Source: Nansenia antarctica (taxonomy: Eukaryota > Chordata > Actinopteri > Argentiniformes > Microstomatidae). Taken from it: a DNA stretch of 64,000 bases. Under the pieces are notes generated by a model. That model was not told the DNA's origin and searched no databases. It saw only the letters and a program-made list of their open reading frames with translations. The stretch covers positions 94,321,332 through 94,385,331 of the forward strand of contig OZ022339.1 in the NCBI GenBank assembly GCA_963989245.1, read 5' to 3'. This document shows positions 1 through 11,519 of the stretch, piece after piece. The stretch's first letter is position 1, and the number at the start of each line of letters is the position of its first letter. The position numbers and the translations under genes were made by a program.

Positions 1-3000
1 GTCAGTTTCATTAAGGATGTTTAATTGATTTTGCAGTGTTGCATTTAAAGCAGCAATTCTGAGCATATGTCTAATTTGTGAAGCACTTAGTGTAATTATA
101 ACCACAGAACATCCATCCAGGGTTACAGTCATGCATTCAACACAATGATTATGTCCATGTATAGGTTATTGATAGACACGATTGTGTGGCAGAGGAACAC
201 AATTAGGCTCAAATTGAATTCACTTCACTTGATTTCCTAAAACGTGTTAAACAGTACAGCTTTTCACTCTCACTGAACAAGCTACAGTGTTATGCAAAGG
301 AACATCCTCTTAAAGTTTAAATTGGCCTTCATTGTGGCGTAGACTTTTCCTTGGCTTCGCTCTTCAGACGTTGTGGAGGTGAAGATGAATTTCCCTCACG
401 CAAGTAGTTCTGCTGTGGAAAGGAAAATGGAGGTAATAATCCATGTTGTTACACTCTCTCCATTTCAACCTTTCTGTAATGTGTTCTATAATGATTCCCA
501 TTGCCTTCATATTAAAGGTTGTCTACGCTTTACAAGACACAATCTGTGCTTCTGAAATATTAATGTAGGCCTACAATAAGACCAGTGCTACACAATACAG
601 ATACAGAATATGTGGTAAAAAATCAAGCAATTACTTCCACTAAAATGAAGCACTTCGAATCCTGTAAGATTAGAGAATGCTAATTGGTAAGTATTTGGGG
701 GACAAAAGCCTGCCTTTGCTAAGAGAAAATACACAGCATGCCATATCAAATCAACAAGCAGCATGTGGTTTCTGGATTCAGACAAAACAAACTCCACAAG
801 GGGAATATTATCTGGACCCAGGTGTAGATTGAATAGGGCATCCGGACTGGTTAGGACTCCTTGTGCCTCTGCACGTGTGGTGTGCAGACCAGCAGCCTGA
901 GCAATTATCTACCAGATACATAATGATTACATAATGTTCTGTGAATGTTAGATCCAGCTCTGTCGGCTGGCTCCAGGTTTGCTGTGTCAAGGCAGTCATG
1001 CATGCTTTTACTGGACCGGTTTGCCTCGTGCAGTAGTCAGTAGGCTATCTTAGGTCATTGAATCCTGATGCCCAGGATCTTAGCAAAGACAAGTGCACAT
1101 TGTATACGGTATGCTGGCAACGGTACGATCATGCTGTTTCTGAGTTGTGTTTTCCTCTTTGTAAAGACTGAATGGTTTGAGTAGATTTTTCGGTTCATGA
1201 AATGTACGCTGTACATTATTAATGTGTGCGATATCAGGTGAATGTGATACTATGTTGTACTATACATCCAAACAACATAGGAAAGAAACTACACTAAACA
1301 ACCTCTAGAATATGAACTTACTACATGTTATTCAATTGTTTTAGAATCTCTTAATATTGTTCTCTATTCCACAAACAAGAGACATGCATTTAGTTTTAAT
1401 GAGTTAATTAATTTCTAGTGCTCAGTTGAACCATCTAGGGAATAGAGTAATTCTAAATTAAGTCTCAATCAAGCATCAAGAACCTCCCTCTGCCATCCTC
1501 TGTAAATACGGTTTAACAGATTGTTTTACTACCTGATAATCTCCGACAGCAAACCATGGTGTAATAGAGGCATGCAATGGAAACTAACAGGTTATACAGT
1601 ACTTGCATGAGATGCTTGCGCCCACACAAATGCTCTACTCGTGAATGTAAATAAATGCCAGATGTATATCAGACACTTGTTGATGTATTTTCTTTCTTTC
1701 TAATTCATGGCCTTTGCTTCTGAATCCAAAATGTGAACACTTTACAGTACAGTATATGAGAGAACTCCTTAAAATGCTGAACTCTCTGACTTGATTCTCC
1801 AGTTGAGCCATCTGCAGCAATGTGTATTATTCACTACTCATGTCACTGTTACTATAAATGTACAATGTGAGCAGTGGTACTAAATGTTTGTATGCAAGCG
1901 TGGAACACATTTTACATGGGTGGAATTGTAATGTATTGTTTTATGTCTCTTGAATCTTGCCACCACTCATTAAACTCTGCATTGCAAAGCATTGGTCACC
2001 TACAGTATATGACTCTTTATATAAAATCAACTATCAATGCACTTTTGATTCATGCTCTCTAATATTATGGCTTATGTGCTGTTGCGTCGTCGAAATTCTA
2101 TTAAAGACTATAAAAAAATACATACTGGTCAATACATTGCTGATCCTCATTTATTATTTGCAACTTGTGGTGATAGAACATAATGAACATTTGTGGTGAT
2201 GGAACATTTAAAATGTTACCTGACGGTGTGTAGCAAACTTACTGGACTCTTTTAACTTTTGTAAGTAGTACTTTATTCAACTATTTTCTAGTTTGCACCA
2301 TAGAATTGGCACTGTGTAATATTGGATTCATAGTCATTTAACAGTCCTGCATGTTGGGGCTGTAATAAGATTAGTGCTAGAAAATCAGCCAATATTTTTT
2401 GGCTCTGTACCAGGAACATATCCTTTTATTGCAGAGTAAGAAGAAAATGTCTAGTTTATAATGCTACAGGTGATATATTGTAGTCCTATAAGTCCTTCAA
2501 CATCTCATTATTCCCAGTCTCACTCAATGGACCATCTTAAAAGGGTTCCAATGAAGACATAGAGCTTGTTTATCAATACTCCATTATGTTGATGTTAAAT
2601 GTGATATTAATGTAAGGTATAGATAGAAATAATAAATCAGGAGGTATGACGATGGCAACTACAGTTTTGCATAAGGTTTTTTATTTACATTTTGAAATTA
2701 CTTCCAAATAGATTCCAATTATTTCTACACCAGTTTTGCCAAATTGTCACCTATTCCAATTCTAGCGAATTTCAAAGTCTTCTCCTTTAGTGATAATACA
2801 ACACATGCAGAAGACAATAAAGATGTATTTAAGAAAATAGAATGACAACCCTTTTGGAAGTGAGTTGTGTAGATAAATGTCCTGTATCATATGTCAAGGA
2901 CAAGTATTACCGTTTAAATATTTTGGTATAAAGATTGGCAATCTGCCTCTGTCATTATACGATTATACATTATGAAGTCTCGGGCATGGTCCCAGATATA

Positions 3001-5570
3001 ACAGTATGGTAATTGGCACTTGTACCCAGCTCAGACTGTGCTGTTACTGTAGGACCATTATTTGGTTTAACTAGGCCTTGACTTCCAAAATGTACTCACT
3101 GATAGCAATAGATGAATGGTAGCTTTACAAAAAAAAGAAAGAATTCAGACCGGATTTTTCATGTGTGATGAGGCTTTAAGTATTGTTCTTTGAATGCACG
3201 TCAGACACCATTCAGCACACCTCAATGTGAGATGACTGCCTTTGTACTGTAAGCTACCAAAGCAAGTTCCAAAGCAGTATCAGGTAAATACCAGTATCAG
3301 GTAAATATCAGTGTCAGGTACATATTCACCGCAGTCACAGGTCAGAAGTCACCTAGTGCCTGCAGTGGATACTCAGGAAGGAGAAGAACACCATTACTGA
3401 GAATGCTGAGAATAATGTTTACTGATAGGCGATGTCCTCCTCCCCTTATCAGATTGCCTTATCACATTGCCTGTAAGCCATGCAGATTGAATTAATGAGA
3501 TGAGCTATAACATCTAAAGAACAGATTACGCACAGCATTCTAACAAAACCATGCACCGTACTGCCCCTCACATTTGATCATATTATGTTATTCTGTTGAT
3601 CAGATCCACAAAGAAGTATGAATTACTGTATGCCGCTATATGAAGTGATCCATGGTCATGTGGGGTCCCTATCGCAGGCTTGGATGTGGGATCCATATCA
3701 GGCAGTCTGTCACCATTCCTCTGAGCTGTCTACACATGTAAGAAATGACACCTATCAACCCAAAACCAGCGGACTAATTCTGGCCCAGCAAACCTCAAAC
3801 CTATTTACCAATGAACAATAGTTTTGTTCAAATCAGATGGTGAATTGTGCTCGAATTGGCAAGAGATGTTTTAATTAGCATATGCTTGATGTAGTTGCAT
3901 TGATGAAAAATATGCAAGCGATAAGATGTTCAGTGTTGATGGCGGTTCTTTCTGCTTCTGACCATTGTTGACATGCGTACTATTGTTGTCACCATGACAA
4001 CCTAGATAGGATAGCAATACCTATACAGTTTTTTTTCCAAGGTATGCAGGTACTTGACATTGAAGCTTAGAGCTTACATACAGAACATAGTTACTTTATC
4101 TTTATTTGTCACATTTGTTGTTGTTGTTATTCAATTATTCCATCTTTAAGCAGTAAGCAGACTCCCCTTTGTCCATAACAAGATGACAGAGTCTATTTCC
4201 AATCATTGCTCATGGTGAGAATATCATCATTTTATTTTACATGAAATATGATCATTCGAGCGGAAATAACACATTTTGTACAGGATGCATGGACGGAATC
4301 ATTATTAGAATCAGTATTCAGTGCATCAAGGTCAATCAAGGCAGGCAGAGTGAAAGGGGGATGATATACGTATATTAATATTACAAGAAAAGGTTATCTT
4401 GCAAGGTTACATGTAAAAGGCTATGTTTGTTTTTTATGTACTTTTCAATAAAGCTTTTATGACCTTCTGCAGCTTCTGCAATCTGGAATGATGACAAGAC
4501 TACACTAGAATAATTTACACCCCCTGTGATTTTGTAAGGGGGTCTACTAAAAGGATTAAACTAAAGTAAACATTCTCACTCGGCTGCGCTAAGACAACAA
4601 GGGCACAACGCTGGTATGGTGAATTACCATGGTAACACCACTGCTCACTTGTTACCAGTGGAACAACTTTCTGTATGTGGAAATCAAATAACAAATGTGC
4701 CAAGGAAAACTCTATCAGCTCTCTTGTTTGGCTTTCACAGCCATGGAAATAGGCAGTTACAACAATTGCTAAGGATAATAAAGTTAGTTAAAATAACAAA
4801 ATGTGTTGTGTTTCATTCCAACTGTGAAATTAGATTGTGTTATTGTGTTAATGGTATAGCACAAATAGGAAGACTTTTGCAATAGACGACATTCATGAAG
4901 ATGAAAAGCCTTTTTGGTCAACAATCAAGCTAACTACCATCTTGAGACCACATTGTTAATCATTCAGCTTGCTTTGACTTATTGTTACTGGCACACTGAA
5001 TGCATTAAACATTGTTTGTGGTCCATTATGCATAGGATTTGCATTTAGCTTATAAAGCATTTAGTAAATAATGATGACAAAAGCAGATCCTTTCCTTTTC
5101 CATCCCTCCTGAGGAATCAATAGCAAACAACGCTGACATTCAGGATGCACCTTTACTCACTGAGGGTTAACAACATACACATTCATAATCATGTTTTATA
5201 GATATGGTTCTTGGTTTATGTGTCTCTTGTGCTCCGCTATATAGGTTGGGTGTGGAATAAAATTGATTAAACCATTTGTTGTCTGTCTGACTTTGCTGAC
5301 ATGCATGTTCACCAGAATATCAATAATTAAATACTATGTTTTCATACCATACATACCACAATCCATTTTAACATTTAATCTCAACAGATTAAATCTCAGC
5401 TGCATTCTCTTGGTAATGTTATCTTGCTTTCAAGTTTTTCAAGCAGTATATGCCTTCAGAATGCCCTCTGCCTGGATTTTTCCATCTCTTGGATGTTTGA
5501 ATTGGCTGCTCCCTCCGCCAGCAGGTTTCTGCATCCACTTTTCCAGTGGCTGAGGGTTGTGATGTTCCCA
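1..5570. other. Intergenic or intronic DNA with no gene seen
   Basis: AT-rich sequence. The longest open frames are under 100 codons, with no recognisable domain and no convincing splice context. Only small local repeats are visible, such as a thrice-repeated 'caggtaaata'-type motif near 3280-3320. I see no transposon termini here. Confidence 0.6.
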
Positions 5571-5571
5571 G

Positions 5572-6060
5572 GCAGATCGTGAGCTTAGAGTTATAAGGTT
5601 CTATCTCCGTTTAGGGTGGTAGTTCAGAGATATTGAGCGTCAAAGTTTTTACATTCCATTATGTTTGGTGAGATGGAACCTTTGTATTTTATTAATTACT
5701 AACTCAAAAATGTCAACATTTTAAAAAAATAACACCACACAGGCATTAATAAACACCTAATGGATCAGATTATGTAAAAAACTCAATTTTGAAAAAAATG
5801 GAGATAGAACCTTATAATTCTTTTTTTTTTTTAAGTTATTTTTCCTGAGTGGGGCAGTCCCACTCATATTTCCAATGTTTTATTGATAGATACAGTGAAG
5901 ATTTAGACAGGAAGGATGGGGAGAGAGAGAGGAGGGATGACATGCAGGATATATCCCCGGCCGGAATCGAACCGGGGACCCTGCGGTTCCATGGTCGACG
6001 CTTAACCCGCTACGCCACCTAAGCGCCCCGAACCTTATAATTCTAACGTCACGAGATCTC
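5572..6060. mobile_element. MITE-like element with about 30-40 bp inverted ends, carrying a SINE
   Basis: The left end reads 'ttataaggttctatctcc' at about 5591 and the right end is its reverse complement, 'ggagatagaaccttataa' (5799-5816). The similarity extends outward through 'cgtgagcttaga' on one side and 'tctaacgtcacg' on the other. A SINE (5822-6029) sits inside the right end and duplicates it. A second, right-truncated copy of the left end lies at about 57917-58010. The superfamily is not assigned because I cannot fix the target-site duplication. Confidence 0.6.
5822..6029 (-). mobile_element. tRNA-derived SINE, copy 1
   Basis: Read on the minus strand, the head carries an A-box-like 'tggcgtagcggg' and a B box 'ggttcgattcc' (plus-strand 5963-5973), followed by a tRNA-unrelated body and ending in an A-rich tail (T-run at 5821-5832). 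It is flanked by a perfect 15-bp target-site duplication (5807-5821 and 6030-6044). A second copy lies at 21439-21642. The tRNA-like part is only the SINE promoter, not a functional tRNA gene. Confidence 0.85.
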
Positions 6061-7180
6061 TGGCTCTGGAATAGACAAGAGCTGTGCATTCTGCAGTCTC
6101 ACTGGAGCTGGAAAGGCCGTAAAGAAGTACAACCAAATAGTATCTTCATCAAAGCTCTCTCACTCTCCCGCTTTCTATCTGAGGCCGGACCAAATGAGTC
6201 GGGGTTTGAGGTGGATGTTATGCCTCGTCCCCTGTGTTATGATACTGAATGCAAAGACAACATTATATATTTAGAAATTATTCTTTTGATTGTCTTAATA
6301 AAGTGGAATTGGTGCATGCAGACTGTACCTCACTGGAAATGTGCATGGAGAATCATGCACTATACACATGTTGGAAAGCATGTACATGCTGCAGGCCAAT
6401 AAATTAGGTAGCCAAATAACACAGCTGATTTATGACTGTGTTTTATTCATCTGTGAAATGGTCGGTTGATTTGTGATCTTGCTTCTCCTAATGACATTCC
6501 CATGTGATCATATCGTGTTTGTTTTAAATCAAATATTGACCGTTAGGCATTCAGTTTATTTAAAATCTAATGGGTTTGCCAATAGCATTTGACTGATAAC
6601 ACACACACACAGAAGAAGATGGAGACCAGCAATGCCAGTGGAGGACCAACAACAATAATATGATTTTTGTTTTGCATTGACAAATTCTTGTGTGGAAAAC
6701 CTGTTTGACGGTAAATGGGAAAACATTTAGGTTATTGTCAGTGTTTCTTATATTAGGTGCACTGTTGGGATGACTTCCTGATCAGACACAGTTACTGAGA
6801 CCAGACTTGCACCAGGAGTGAATAAAACTCTCAAGGGCTGTTAGGTTGAGAATAGAATCTCAATGCAGATTATCTCATCCAGAGAATATGCAGACCGTTC
6901 TGCTTTGCTGCATGTGGGGAGGCTATAATTTACCACCAGCAATTGATATTCAATCAGAAGAATCATAAAACCTCACAGGCTTATAAAGTCTTCCTCCCTA
7001 AATGACCTTTGAGGCGGCCAAAACATATTGTCTTATAGATCTCACCTCGATTCATTTGAAACGACAGTGACAGGGGCCATAACGTCTGAGGCTGTAGTCT
7101 AGGAACGACCCAAGCCCTGCGTACCATGTCACTGATGTTATTGGTCATATCCATCTCTGGTTTGTATTTGTGGTGGAAGG

Positions 7181-7224
<44 letters not shown>

Positions 7225-7232
7225 TGTGTGTG
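7181..7232. repeat. (TG)n microsatellite
   Basis: A near-perfect TG dinucleotide run with one CG and one CT interruption. Confidence 0.95.
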
Positions 7233-7721
7233 AGATGGAGATGACCGCAGGCCTATACCACATCATTTATTTGTCCGTCTCCTCTAAGATGAGTTTCCTG
7301 GCCTCCTCTCCACATACACCTTGAGGTAGAGCACCATGCTCACAAACACATTAACACAGTGATTCTATCCCTCTAAGGGACCATATTACCATAGTGTAGT
7401 AGCGAGCTGGGCTATTCTGGGCTACTCTCAGACTCACACATTAATTCACTCATAATTGAAAGCTAGCGCTAATGAGGAGAGAGGGAGATGAAGCAGGGTC
7501 GATAGCCCTGAAAAGGAAATTGATTGTGGACAACATGGGAGTCCTTCAACTCAGTACACCCTGGAACTCTGGGACAGGTAATTGAGGAGTGCAGAGTAGT
7601 GCAGGCTCCACAACTCACAGGAGTTTCTTTGCTCAGATTCTCTCTGGTCCAGTTTTCTGCATGGACAGCACCCCTGATACTGTCATATTCGTGTGACAAT
7701 TACTGAGAGAATAGGAAAACA

Positions 7722-7738
7722 GACACACACACACACAT

Positions 7739-7786
<48 letters not shown>
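7722..7786. repeat. (AC)n microsatellite
   Basis: An AC dinucleotide run interrupted once by 'atgt'. It produces spurious Cys/Val-rich frames on the minus strand. Confidence 0.95.
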
Positions 7787-7788
<2 letters not shown>

Positions 7789-8246
7789 TTCTGTACAGAA
7801 ACACACACAAACTAATACAAACACATACACGCAAACACATATGAAGAAGCAGGGAACGTGAGCAAATATCAAAACAACAATAATTTCATAACCTGCAGCT
7901 TAATGGCCCCCTTCGGTATCAAGAGCCCCTCAATGCCCCATAATGGCTGTTTATGAAACATTACATGATTCTTCTTTCAGTTAATGTGGTTTGATTTTCA
8001 TAATGTATCTGTCATTGGGCTTTTTCCTCATTGTGAGATCAATACAGATAGTAATCAGATGGTAATGGGAAATCTAAATGAAAGCAAAACGCTTTCAGAG
8101 TTTTCAATAGCACACTTGGGGAAACATACAGTATAAACTCTAAATCTCCCAAAGCATATTCAACATTCCGCACTTCTGGTAATTGGTGTGATATTATAAT
8201 TTGAAAAATAATTACAATAATTGAGTGCAGCGACAAGAGGGTCAAT

Positions 8247-8248
<2 letters not shown>

Positions 8249-8293
<45 letters not shown>

Positions 8294-8333
8294 ACATAAT
8301 GTACGTGTAACTGTGTGTGTGTGTGTGTGTGTG
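8249..8333. repeat. Two (TG)n microsatellite blocks
   Basis: TG runs at 8249-8291 and 8312-8333, separated by a 20-bp spacer. Confidence 0.95.
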
Positions 8334-8974
8334 CTTTGACTTTGAATAATGTGCAGTCACTGGTATAGCCAAAATGTCAAGCTCCCTCTACCATGGCCGC
8401 CAGGATCAATCTGCAAGGGATGTGCATGGAGTGGAGTTGGATTCTCATCGGCTTATTTAGACTCATGTGAATTCCAGGGGAAGAGCTCACGTTTCCTGTC
8501 TGTCATCTGAGAGTGTGCTGCCAATTTCTGTCAGTGGTTAGAGGTCTCATCTATGTTCCTTTCCAATTCCCACATGACTTGTGGTCAGCCTCATACTCTT
8601 CCCATAGCTTAAAATATTCTATTAGAATATAGAATGGAATATTCTCCTTTGTAATCAGGAATGATACTTGAATTTCTTTAACTCAGAGGAGAGTGGGGTT
8701 TTGAAAACCAAAACACACTGTGAGGGTCAAAGAGTTCCACACAAAGTCAAGACGTTCTGTAATCAGTGGAAGAGGATGGAGAGCCTGCCAATCTATGTTT
8801 GAGTAGTGATACCAAACTACTCCCTTTGCCATTATCGGGCTTTTCTCATATAGTAGGCCTAATATGTGAAAAAATAGTTCACTTTTTCATAAAAGCACAA
8901 AACTTGGTACACTTGTACAGTTTGGGGTCCTGAACATTTTCAGACGCGGAACCCTCGCAAAAACTCCTCCTAGT

Positions 8975-9307
8975 GGCCATGGCGGCCATTTTCCTTTCCG
9001 CCATAGCCCAATTGTGTATTTTGCTTCATATCTCCTGAACCAAACATGATAACACCGAACAGATTATGTCTACCCCTATGTTTTGAAGGTCAAGGATTAC
9101 AATGATACCATATACAACATCATGAAGTGTTCAGGTGGCCATGGCGGCCATGGCGGCCATTTTCCTTTCCGCCATAGCCGAATAATGTATATTGCTTCAT
9201 ATCTCCTTAACGAAACATGATAACACTGAACAAATGATGTCTACCCCCATGTTTTGAAGATCAAGGATTACAATGATACCATACACTACATCATAAAATG
9301 TTCTGGT
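8975..9307 (+). repeat. Two tandem copies of an approximately 165-bp unit
   Basis: The block starting 'ggccatggcggccattttcc' at 8975 is repeated from about 9137-9146 to 9307. Both copies run through 'tttccgccatagcc', 'cttcatatctcc' and 'caaggattacaatgatacca'. The start of the unit is also the inner part of the inverted repeat of the surrounding element. Confidence 0.8.
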
Positions 9308-9479
9308 GAATAGTTAGTGGTGAAATCAGTGACGTTATGAGAATGATTAAAATGAAATCGCAGTATCTGAGAATATGCATATTCCATTTTCATAATATAT
9401 TTCATGTAATCATTTATTTACTATAGTTCTCTAGGTCCAGAATTGTCTATTAGGCTATAAATGTAGGTATTTCAGTTGT

Positions 9480-10192
9480 TGCACCTTACTTGGAAAGTGT
9501 TGACAGAGTGGATGTGGTGTGGGACTGCTATGAAGCAAACAGCTTAAAGTCCCAGACAAGGCAGAAGCGAGGAACGGGCACAAGAACAAGAGTGGATGGA
9601 AAAAACAAGATAGGCTACCAAACAACTGGAAAGGCTTCCTGAGAGTGGATGAAAACAAAACAGAACTGTTTCACTTCCTGGCCAGGAACCTTGTGGAAAT
9701 GTCAACGACCAAACAAGTTGTTTCCAGGTACGGACGGACCCAATGCTCTGTCAACTCACCCACTACTAGACACATCATCTTTCCCCTTGCACACATGAGG
9801 ATAGCAGATACTAGGATGCTACTCCATGTGGCGGATGCTACAAGAAAGGGGTATAGAAAGATCATCCTGCACACTGTGGACACAGTTGTGTTGTGGTCCT
9901 AGCCATTGCACACGTGTCTGAGCTGGACATTGAGGAGCTGTGGGTGGCGTTTGGGACTAGTAAGAACTTCAGGTACATACCCATCCATGAGATCAAATCA
10001 AAGGCTCTTCCTGTCTTCCATGCTTTTACTAGTTGTGACAGTGTCTGCATTTGCAACCAGGGGCAAGAAGGCAGCATGGGAAACCTGGAATGCCTATGAC
10101 ATGGCAACAGAGGCCTTCATGGCTCTGTCACAGGCTCCAAACAGCATACCGGAGGAAGTTATGTCTACTGTGGAGCGCTTCACAATTCTTTT
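9480..10192 (+). pseudogene. Repeat-borne ORF (possibly PIN/flap-nuclease-like), broken
   Basis: Pieces in more than one plus-strand frame join into one protein of a type I remember from many repetitive ORFs in fish and marine invertebrate genomes. Landmarks are 'RVDVVWDCYEANS' (about 9500), 'DENKTELFHFLARNL' (9648), 'ADTRMLLHVADATRKGYRK' (about 9810), 'ELWVAFGTSKNFRYIPIHEI' (about 9937) and 'ALPVFHAFTSCD' (about 10003). The frame shifts near 9895 and near 10040. The acidic 'HTVDT' segment resembles the metal-binding part of a PIN or flap-endonuclease fold, but that is a weak inference. The ORF is cut at 10192 by a LINE and resumes as 'LYNRTSSQLNIDEARLEI' (11304-11357), where the inverted repeat ends it. 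It is not a functional gene. Confidence 0.55.
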
Positions 10193-11310
10193 CAATTTGC
10201 CTACAGAGCTAACAGGTCCACGGAGGATGCCATCGCCACAACTCTCCACTCTACCCTGTCCCACCTGGAGAGATGGGGGGGGGCTACGCACTGCTGCTCT
10301 TCGTGGACTTAAGCTCGGTATTTAACACCATCCTACCCGACAGATTGGTGCCCAAACTCCTAGACCTCAGACTAGACCACCTCCTCTGCCGGTGGTCCAA
10401 GGACTTCCTGTCTGACCGCCCCCAGAGGGTCAGGATAGGCCCCCACACCTCCACAGCCATCAGCCTCAGCACCGGATCCCCCCAGGGCTGCGTGCTGAGT
10501 CCCCTATTCTATTCCATCTACACCCACGACTTCATCGCCGTCCACCCCAGCAACGCCATCATCAAGTTCGCTGACGACTTCTCTGGTGGGCTGCATCTCT
10601 GAAGGTGACGAGGCCACGTACCGCGACGAGGTGGAGCAGCTGTCAGTCATGTGCAAAGCAACCTGCAGCTGAACAAGCTAAAGACCCAGGAGATGATTGT
10701 GGACTACAGGAGGAAGAAGACCGTCATATGGTCATCGATGGGGGCTGCGTGGAGAGAGTCTCAGTCTTCAGATTCCTGGGCGTCCACCTGGAGGATGCCC
10801 TGACCTGGAGAACCAACACCACGGTGACCGTCAAGAAGGCACAGCAGAGACTCTACTTCCTGAGAATACTCAGAAACTACCACCTCAGACAAGACCTGCT
10901 TGTGTCCTTCTACCGCTGCTCCGTGGAAAGCATCCTTACGTACTGCATCTGCGTGTGGTTCCTCAGCTGCACAGCCGCAGAGAGGAAAGCGCTCCAGAGG
11001 GTCGTCAACTCGGCCCGGAAGATCATCGGATGCCCTCTCCCCTCCCTGGAAGAACTGTACAACTCCCGATGTCTCAACAAGGCAGTCAAAATCCTCAAGG
11101 ACCCACACCACCCTGGCTACAAACACTTCATACGGCTGTGCTCAGGCAGGCGCTTCAGTATCATGCCTTATGTCTATTTATGTCTCATTCTTGTTTTTTA
11201 TTATCTTAGGACTGTGTTTGATTGTTCGAACCTAGGGCTTGCATTTAAATTTTGTTGCACCTGTTACAATGACAATAAAGATCATTCATTCATTCATTCA
11301 CTCTATAATC
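10193..11310 (+). mobile_element. 5'-truncated L2/Rex-type LINE with (ATTC)n tail
   Basis: The insert begins abruptly inside a reverse transcriptase ('FAYRANRSTEDAI' at about 10195). It continues with the first catalytic motif 'LLLFVDLSSVFNTI', then 'GSPQGCVLSPLFYSIYTHD', then 'IIKFADDF' (the FADD catalytic box). After a frameshift near 10600 it reads 'GGCVERVSVFRFLGVHLED' and 'KALQRVVNSARKIIGCPLPS'. The 3' end is a short untranslated region with 'gacaataaagatcattcatt' repeats. This matches the fish L2/Rex1 group. It interrupts the host ORF in the same orientation and is itself frameshifted, so it is dead. Confidence 0.8.
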
Positions 11311-11519
11311 GCACCAGCAGCCAACTCAACATCGATGAAGCCCGTCTTGAGATATGAAGCAAAATACACAATTCGGCTATGGCGGAAAGGAAAATGGCCC
11401 CCATGGCCACTAGGAGGAGTTTTTTCGAGGGCTCCACGTCTGAAAATGTTCAGGACAACAAACTGTACAAGTGTTTCGTGCTTTTATGAAAAAGTGAACG
11501 ATTACCCTAAAATGTTGTA

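Larger units (their letters stand above)
6066..8870. other. Non-coding stretch with microsatellites
   Basis: I see no gene. The open frames in the CA/TG tracts are artefacts of the repeat. The stretch holds the dinucleotide repeats at 7181-7232, 7722-7786 and 8249-8333, listed separately. Confidence 0.55.
8874..11505 (+). mobile_element. Composite element bounded by about 150-bp inverted repeats
   Basis: The sequence at 8874-9027 reappears inverted at 11356-11505 with high identity. Shared landmarks are 'ttcactttttcataaaagca' and the 'actcctcctagtggccatgg' block. Between the arms lie a repeat-borne ORF (9480-10192, resuming at about 11311-11357) and an L2-type LINE inserted inside that ORF. 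I infer that the arms are termini or internal parts of one mobile element. I found no clean target-site duplication, so the outer limits are approximate. Confidence 0.55.

Noticed and set aside
5945..6029. Apparent tRNA gene on the minus strand
   Set aside because: A and B boxes are present but the sequence continues into a SINE body with an A-rich tail and target duplication, and recurs at 21.4 kb.
7633..7872. Cys/Val-rich frames over CA or TG repeats (also 13992-14228 and 53276-53627)
   Set aside because: Translation of dinucleotide repeats, not genes.
10605..11357. A 250-codon plus-strand frame as a host gene
   Set aside because: It spans a LINE reverse transcriptase C-terminus, its tail and the resumed end of another repeat ORF.
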